This document shows, piece after piece, positions 6,784-10,175 of a DNA stretch of 10,175 bases. The position numbers and the translations under genes are program-made. How positions within the stretch are numbered: the stretch's first letter is position 1; each line of letters begins with the position of its first letter. Source of the DNA: a bacterium (lineage in GTDB: Bacteria; Krumholzibacteriota; Krumholzibacteriia; LZORAL124-64-63); the NCBI GenBank assembly GCA_030635025.1, contig DAOVZQ010000044.1:1-10175 (forward strand). The letters run 5' to 3'. A model generated the notes under the pieces. That model was not told the DNA's origin, did not search any database, and was given only the letters and a program-made list of their open reading frames with translations.

Positions 6784-7692
6784 ATGTCCATCCTGGTGGT
6801 AGGCTCGGTTGCATACGACACGGTCGAGACGCCCCGCGAACGACGTGAACGTCAACTCGGCGGCAGCGCCAGTTTCTTCTCGCTGGCCGCTATTCGATTC
6901 GCGCCCGTGCGCGCCGTCGGCGTGGTGGGCGAGGATTTCCGCCAGGAGGATCTCGACCTGCTCTCTTCCCGCGGCGTGGACATCGCGGGTATCGTGCGCG
7001 CGCCCGGCGACACCTTTCACTGGTCGGGCCGCTATCACGCCGACATGATCGAGAGAGACACGCTGGCGACCGAACTCGGTGTCTTCAAGGACTTTCATCC
7101 CATCCTGCCCAAGGGTTGGGAGGCGTCGCCCTATCTTTTCCTGGCCAATATCCATCCTGCGTTGCAGGAGCAGGTGCTCGACAGCGTCGAGACACCCCGG
7201 CTGGTGATCCTCGATACCATGAATCTTTGGATCGACACCACACGCGACGCCCTTGCATCGGTCCTGCGCAAGGTGGACGTGCTGTTGCTGAACGACGGCG
7301 AGGCGCGCATGCTCTCGGGGAAGAGCGGTCTCGCCGAAGCTGCAGCGTCCATCCGCGACATGGGGCCCGATCGGGTCGTGATTAAAAAGGGCGAGCACGG
7401 TGCGCTCTATTTCGGCCGGGGTTCGGTTATGGCGGTTCCCGCCATCCTGCTGCCCGAGGTGATAGACCCCACCGGCGCCGGCGACACCTTCGCCGGAGGG
7501 TTCGTCGGCCATCTGGCCAAGGCCGGGGCTGACCGGGACAGCGACGACGCCATCTTCCGCCGGGCCATGCTCAGCGGGACCGCCATGGCCAGCTTCTGCC
7601 CCCAAACCTTCAGTGTCGAGAGTTTGACCCATTTGTCGGACAAGGCGTTAGCCGAACGCGTGGCGTGTTTGGAGGCCATGATGACCCCATGA
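6784..7692 (+). CDS. PfkB/ribokinase-family carbohydrate or nucleoside kinase, substrate unknown
   Basis: A 302-residue ribokinase-like kinase that transfers phosphate from ATP to a sugar or nucleoside hydroxyl. The N-terminal strand MSILVVGSVAYDTVET is followed by the first PfkB signature region, LGGSASFFSLAA (25-36), and VGVVGEDF (45-52). The second PfkB signature, DPTGAGDTFAGGFVGHL, is at 228-244, with Asp234 as the expected catalytic base and GAGD as the anion hole. NDGEARML (170-177) and VVIKKGEHGA (198-207) are typical of the fold. I recognise a widespread subgroup with ILDTMNLWI (142-150) and FSVESL near the end, but its substrate is not established to my knowledge. The start has AAGGAG (6774-6779) four bases upstream and lies one base after argS, so it belongs to the same operon. 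It is unlikely to be phosphofructokinase itself; ribokinase or adenosine kinase activity cannot be excluded. Confidence 0.9.
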   Translation: MSILVVGSVAYDTVETPRERRERQLGGSASFFSLAAIRFAPVRAVGVVGEDFRQEDLDLLSSRGVDIAGIVRAPGDTFHWSGRYHADMIERDTLATELGVFKDFHPILPKGWEASPYLFLANIHPALQEQVLDSVETPRLVILDTMNLWIDTTRDALASVLRKVDVLLLNDGEARMLSGKSGLAEAAASIRDMGPDRVVIKKGEHGALYFGRGSVMAVPAILLPEVIDPTGAGDTFAGGFVGHLAKAGADRDSDDAIFRRAMLSGTAMASFCPQTFSVESLTHLSDKALAERVACLEAMMTP

Positions 7693-7715
7693 ATCCGGCT
7701 ATGTCGGATTTCTTG
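7691..7715 (+). terminator. Weak terminator-like hairpin after the kinase gene
   Basis: AATCCG (7692-7697) and CGGATT (7705-7710) form a six-base stem, plus a possible G-U pair inside, with the loop CTATG. The stem is followed by TCTTG, a poor T tract. It overlaps the kinase stop codon and sits just before a candidate promoter, which is where the operon would be expected to end. Too short and T-poor to be sure. Confidence 0.35.
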
Positions 7716-7735
7716 CACTGAGATTCGATCATCTG

Positions 7736-7765
7736 TTGTAAGGAACCCTTACCCTCTGCTAAAAT
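7736..7765 (+). promoter_or_regulatory. Extended -10 promoter for the gene at 7822
   Basis: TGCTAAAAT (7757-7765) is an extended -10 element (TGn plus TAAAAT, five of six to consensus). TTGTAA (7736-7741) is a four-of-six -35 at an 18-base spacing. This stretch is AT-rich against the GC-rich surroundings. Transcription would start near 7772, giving a leader of about 50 bases before the TTG start at 7822. Confidence 0.5.
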
Positions 7766-7821
7766 CGCACGCGATGGAGCTCATACGACCTAGGACTCAA
7801 GGATGAGATCGGGGGCACACC

Positions 7822-8640
7822 TTGCAAGAACATCACGACGAACATGAATGGGTGAATGACGCCGAGCGTTGGATCTGCCAGATCCAGGGCGTGCGTCAGT
7901 GCAAGATCGATTTGGATGATGATGGCGCGATCACGAATGTTCATGTGGTTTCGACCCCTGAACGCGAACCGCGACTTATCGTCCGTGATGTCGAAGGGCT
8001 ACTAAAGGCCCGTCTGAACGTCGACATCTATTATAAGAAGATCGGTGTGGTTCAGATACTGGATCAGGATCCGGTAACGGACTCGGAGCCCCGCGTGGCT
8101 CCGGTTGCGGCTACCAAGCTCAAGTCGGAAGCGACCACCTCACCCCATGTGGATCCTCCACGTCCGATGCCTGTCGAGACGCCGTTGATCCGACCCGTAA
8201 TCCAGCCGGCCGTGTTGGTCGAGGATCTGCCGCAGGCCCGCGTGGAATGCGTAAGCGTCGCGCTGGAAAGCCGCGGACCCGCCCTGCGGGCCTCCGTTAC
8301 ATTAGAACTGGGTGAGTTGACGGCCAGCCACGAGTTGGAGGGCCCCAACCATCCGGGCATGGAAGCCCAACTGCTCGGCCGGGCGACCCTGCTGGCCCTG
8401 CAGGATCTTCTCGACGAACCGGTCACGCTCAGTCTGGCCGAACTCCGGGAATTGGACCTCGCCGGCGAGCGGCTGACCATGGCTGCCGTCGATCTGGTCG
8501 AGGGACGCCGGAGCGAACGCTTCTTCGGTTGCTGCTCGCAGCGCCACAACGCGCGCGAAGCCAACGTATTCGCGGTTCTGGACGCCCTGAACCGCCGCCT
8601 GTCGCTCTTCAATTTCAAGGAGGAGCCCGTCAAGTCCTGA
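7822..8640 (+). CDS. Conserved-looking two-domain protein of unknown function
   Basis: A 272-residue protein I cannot name. Residues 10-80 form a compact alpha/beta module with a leading helix (WVNDAERWICQIQGV), two strands (CKIDLDDDG, ITNVHVVST), a helix (LIVRDVEGLLKARL) and a last strand (DIYYKKIGVVQIL). Residues 81-137 are a Pro-rich, low-order linker. Residues 138-262 form a second alpha/beta module with strands at VECVSVALES, ALRASVTLELG and MAAVDLVEG, and end in the helix NVFAVLDALNRRL. No signal peptide or membrane segment is seen, so it is probably cytoplasmic. The TTG start is chosen because an in-frame TGA lies at 7804-7806, no in-frame ATG follows early, and GGGGG (7811-7815) is six bases upstream; GTG at 7852 is the alternative. 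It has its own candidate promoter and is not tightly coupled to the kinase. The coding call is good; the function is open. Confidence 0.8.
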   Translation: MQEHHDEHEWVNDAERWICQIQGVRQCKIDLDDDGAITNVHVVSTPEREPRLIVRDVEGLLKARLNVDIYYKKIGVVQILDQDPVTDSEPRVAPVAATKLKSEATTSPHVDPPRPMPVETPLIRPVIQPAVLVEDLPQARVECVSVALESRGPALRASVTLELGELTASHELEGPNHPGMEAQLLGRATLLALQDLLDEPVTLSLAELRELDLAGERLTMAAVDLVEGRRSERFFGCCSQRHNAREANVFAVLDALNRRLSLFNFKEEPVKS

Positions 8641-8754
8641 GTCTGTTTTTGCAGGATCGGCGCCGCAAAACGAGCGAGCGGAGCGGAACGGATCTGAGTG
8701 ATCAAGAGCGAAGCGTGTCATCTAGAAGCATCAACCTTGTCTGTTCACCAGAAC

Positions 8755-8762
8755 GGAGGTGA
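8755..8762 (+). promoter_or_regulatory. Full Shine-Dalgarno sequence of the tiny ORF
   Basis: GGAGGTGA is an uninterrupted eight-base match to the anti-Shine-Dalgarno end of 16S rRNA, five bases before the ATG at 8768. Together with the AAGGAGGG before tatC it is the strongest such site in the window, and it has no larger gene to serve. A short hairpin (CTGTTC 8741-8746 with GAACGG 8751-8756, loop ACCA, one G-U pair) would cover its first two bases. Confidence 0.7.
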
Positions 8763-8763
8763 C

Positions 8764-8788
8764 ACCAATGCTTAACTTCATCATTGGT
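8764..8788 (+). repeat. Inverted repeat enclosing the start codon of the tiny ORF
   Basis: ACCAATG (8764-8770) and CATTGGT (8782-8788) are perfect seven-base complements separated by eleven bases. In RNA this makes a hairpin with the AUG in the stem and the Shine-Dalgarno site just outside, which could restrain initiation. Three of the seven pairs are G-C, so stability is only moderate. Confidence 0.5.
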
Positions 8789-8812
8789 CTGTTCTTTAAG
8801 TGGGAGTGGTAA
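8768..8812 (+). CDS. Putative 14-residue hydrophobic peptide (MLNFIIGLFFKWEW)
   Basis: ATG to TAA, 14 codons, with a perfect Shine-Dalgarno site at ideal spacing. The product MLNFIIGLFFKWEW has a hydrophobic core (residues 2-10) and an aromatic, charged end, which would suit insertion in or on the membrane. Two of its last three codons are Trp. It uses TAA, whereas every complete conventional gene here ends in TGA or TAG. The start codon lies in a perfect inverted repeat (ACCAATG 8764-8770, CATTGGT 8782-8788). It might be a genuine microprotein or a leader peptide for the HD-GYP gene 174 bases downstream. No function can be read from sequence, and no obvious promoter of its own is seen, so it may be transcribed from 7772. 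The evidence is the translation signal, not homology. Confidence 0.5.
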   Translation: MLNFIIGLFFKWEW

Positions 8813-8858
8813 CCAACCACGACCCTTTGGCGTCGGTCCTGCATGAAGACTCAAGTAC

Positions 8859-8887
8859 GTGTCATGTCCTGACGATGAACGTATATT
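8859..8887 (+). promoter_or_regulatory. Candidate promoter of the HD-GYP gene
   Basis: TATATT (8882-8887) matches the -10 consensus in five of six positions, and GTGTCA (8859-8864) matches the -35 in four of six, at the preferred 17-base spacing. Transcription would begin near 8894 and leave a leader of about 93 bases before the GTG at 8987. The AT-rich -10 stands out from GC-rich flanks. Confidence 0.4.
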
Positions 8888-8914
8888 GAAGGACCAGCAT
8901 GCATCGCGGTGTCG

Positions 8915-8960
8915 GAAGATCGTTTCCCGGCCCGGATGCGGAAGAGGCCGATCTTCGGCC
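8915..8960 (+). promoter_or_regulatory. Leader with two mutually exclusive stems before the HD-GYP gene
   Basis: GAAGATCG (8915-8922) pairs perfectly with CGATCTTC (8949-8956) across a 26-base loop. The same right arm takes part in a tight hairpin, GGCCGA (8946-8951) with TCGGCC (8955-8960) around the loop TCT, so only one can form at a time. A further pairing, GCATC (8901-8905) with GATGC (8935-8939), is compatible with the short hairpin but encloses the left arm of the long one. No T tract follows, so transcription termination is unlikely; the nearby GAGGGA ribosome site (8975-8980) would be the more natural target. It does not show the conserved cores of the cyclic-di-GMP riboswitches that I know. 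Confidence 0.4.
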
Positions 8961-8986
8961 CAGACGGCTCGAACGAGGGAACCCAG

Positions 8987-10175
8987 GTGTCTGACTCCCC
9001 ACCAGCAAAAAGCCGAAAGGCTTTCTCATTCTACTATTTCGCGACCCTCGTGGCCGGTGCAGGCTGTCTGGCGTATCTCGCCCTGTCGCATCTTCCAGAA
9101 CAGGTAGAGTGGTTGGGCTGGGGTTTCTATTTCCTCGTCATTCTGGTGACGGACACCAAGATGTCCGAGTCCCAGGTGCGCGGCGGCGGCCGGATTCTTT
9201 CCTCGCGAACCCTGACGCTGTCGATGCTGGTGCTCTTCGGCCCCCTGGTTGCGGTGATCATGGATGCGAGTTCCACGCTGGTCCGCGGACTCGTGTTCAA
9301 GTCCACGCCCCTTCGCAAGATGTTCTTCAATATGGCCATGCTCTCGGTGGCCGCGTCCGTGGCGGGACTTACCTATCATGCCCTGCCCTTCAGCGATCAT
9401 TTCGGCACGCCTCTGTTCCTGCTGCCCCTGATGGTCACCCTGCTGGCCTACTCCCTGGCCAACAGCGCGATCGTTTCGGGGATCATGAGCCTTGACCGCA
9501 AGATCCCCCTGCGCGAGGTCTGGCACCGCGATGCCCGTTGGGGCGCCGTGGCCGGCCTGATGGAACTGCCGTTCACGGCCATCGTCATCCTGCTCTACCG
9601 CCAGGCGGGGCCCTGGACCCTGATGATCTTCCTGCCGATCATCTGGGTCGTCTTCGCCATCACCCGGGCGCACAAGCAGCAGAAGGAAGCCCACATGGCG
9701 TCGATCGCCGTGCTGGCGACCACGCTCGAGGCCGACGAGCCGTATACGCACGGTCACAGCTACCGGGTCTCCCAGTACGGCATCACCATCGCCCGGGCCA
9801 TCGGCATGTCCCCGGCGGATCTGGAGTTGCTGGAGTACGGAGGCCTGCTTCACGACATCGGCAAGATCGCCATCTCCAACGACATCATCTGCAAGCCGGG
9901 CCGTCTGACCGACGAGGAGTTCGCCACTCTTGCCGAGCATCCGGCCATCGGCGCGAAAATCGTCGAACAGATCAAGTTCCTTCCCGAAACGGTGGATCTC
10001 GTGCGGCATCACCACGAACGTCCGGACGGCAAGGGGTATCCCGACGGCCTGCAGGGTAATGAAATCAGTCTGGGCGCCAACATCCTCAACGTGTGCGATG
10101 CCTTCGACGCCATGACCAGCGACCGTTCCTACCGTCAGGCTCTTCCTGTTGACAAAGCGCTCGCCGAGTTGCAGA
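8987..10175 (+). CDS. Membrane-anchored HD-GYP cyclic-di-GMP phosphodiesterase (3' end missing)
   Basis: At least 396 residues, open to the window end. The N-terminal 225 residues or so are a membrane region with hydrophobic segments near 14-33, 43-55, 76-93, 113-132, 142-165, 187-204 and 208-226, resembling the membrane sensor part (MASE9-like) of other HD-GYP proteins. Then comes a short linker (RAHKQQKEAHM) and the HD-GYP domain from about 238: EADEPYTHGHSYRV, LLHDIGKIAI (His289-Asp290), AEHPAIGAKI, and the intact HHHERPDGKGYPDGL (341-355). All metal-ligand and GYP residues in view are present, so active hydrolysis of cyclic-di-GMP is expected, controlled by a signal at the membrane. GTG 8987 is preferred because GAGGGA (8975-8980) lies six bases upstream; ATG 8936 and GTG 8909 are in frame but lack a ribosome site. 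It has its own candidate promoter and structured leader. Confidence 0.92.
   Translation, partial: MSDSPPAKSRKAFSFYYFATLVAGAGCLAYLALSHLPEQVEWLGWGFYFLVILVTDTKMSESQVRGGGRILSSRTLTLSMLVLFGPLVAVIMDASSTLVRGLVFKSTPLRKMFFNMAMLSVAASVAGLTYHALPFSDHFGTPLFLLPLMVTLLAYSLANSAIVSGIMSLDRKIPLREVWHRDARWGAVAGLMELPFTAIVILLYRQAGPWTLMIFLPIIWVVFAITRAHKQQKEAHMASIAVLATTLEADEPYTHGHSYRVSQYGITIARAIGMSPADLELLEYGGLLHDIGKIAISNDIICKPGRLTDEEFATLAEHPAIGAKIVEQIKFLPETVDLVRHHHERPDGKGYPDGLQGNEISLGANILNVCDAFDAMTSDRSYRQALPVDKALAELQ

Larger units (their letters stand above)
8641..8986 (+). other. 346-base stretch without a conventional gene: tiny ORF, promoter and structured leader
   Basis: By far the longest gene-free stretch of the window. 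The first part (8641-8747) holds no ORF I would support; it has a GTTTTTGC/GCAAAAC inverted repeat around 8644-8671 without a T tract, and the sequence GTCTGTT, which recurs at 8739 and 8787. Then come the 14-codon ORF (8768-8812), a candidate promoter (8859-8887) and the leader of the HD-GYP gene with alternative stems (8915-8960). Separate entries describe these. Confidence 0.6.

Noticed and set aside
8644..8671. GTTTTTGC / GCAAAAC inverted repeat after the unknown protein as a terminator
   Set aside because: The T run is in the left arm, not after the stem; no T tract follows, and the long loop weakens it.
8909..8938. Alternative starts GTG 8909 and ATG 8936 for the HD-GYP gene
   Set aside because: Neither has a purine-rich ribosome site upstream; the extra residues are polar and precede the first membrane segment without purpose. 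ATG 8936 cannot be fully excluded.
8894..8986. Known cyclic-di-GMP riboswitch (GEMM-I or II)
   Set aside because: I do not find the conserved cores that I know for these classes; only unexplained alternative stems are seen.
1..10175. CRISPR array, tRNA, rRNA, insertion sequence or phage attachment site
   Set aside because: No regularly spaced repeats, no tRNA-like cloverleaf sequence, no transposase motifs and no terminal repeats were found on reading either strand.

Overview
The window comes from a high-GC bacterial chromosome. Every supported gene is on the + strand, packed as a housekeeping operon, with short gaps, ATGA stop/start overlaps, and TGA as the stop of nearly every gene. The content (TatC, SHMT, NrdR, a long-chain polyprenyl synthase, RsfS, ArgS, an HD-GYP protein) is typical of a free-living bacterium, probably a Gram-negative diderm. 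The phosphatase-rpiB-glyA order also occurs in Firmicutes, but base composition and the ArgS and TatC variants suggest a deltaproteobacterial or FCB-type (candidate phylum) lineage. That placement is a low-confidence inference.

Bases 1-3449 hold, in order, the 3' part of a low-molecular-weight phosphatase with a YwlE-like P-loop, rpiB, glyA, nrdR and tatC. All are tightly coupled. They link pentose-phosphate and one-carbon metabolism, deoxynucleotide control and protein export. After a 69-base gap come a long-chain polyprenyl diphosphate synthase (3519-4523), the ribosome silencing factor rsfS (4564-5043), argS (5040-6782) and a PfkB-family sugar or nucleoside kinase (6784-7692). A weak terminator-like hairpin overlaps the end of the kinase gene.

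From 7693 the layout becomes looser. A good extended -10 promoter precedes an unrecognised two-domain protein (7822-8640) that starts at TTG. Then comes a 346-base stretch without a conventional gene. It holds a 14-codon ORF with a full Shine-Dalgarno sequence and its start codon in an inverted repeat, then a candidate promoter and a leader with two mutually exclusive stems. The leader precedes a membrane-anchored HD-GYP cyclic-di-GMP phosphodiesterase (8987 onward) that runs off the window.

The points most worth a second look are the tiny hydrophobic ORF, the switch-like leader of the HD-GYP gene, the missing HIGH signature in ArgS, the Glu-to-Gln change in TatC, the phosphoarginine-type P-loop, and the unknown protein at 7822-8640 with its in-frame upstream mini-ORF. 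I saw no rRNA, tRNA, CRISPR array, insertion sequence or other mobile element.
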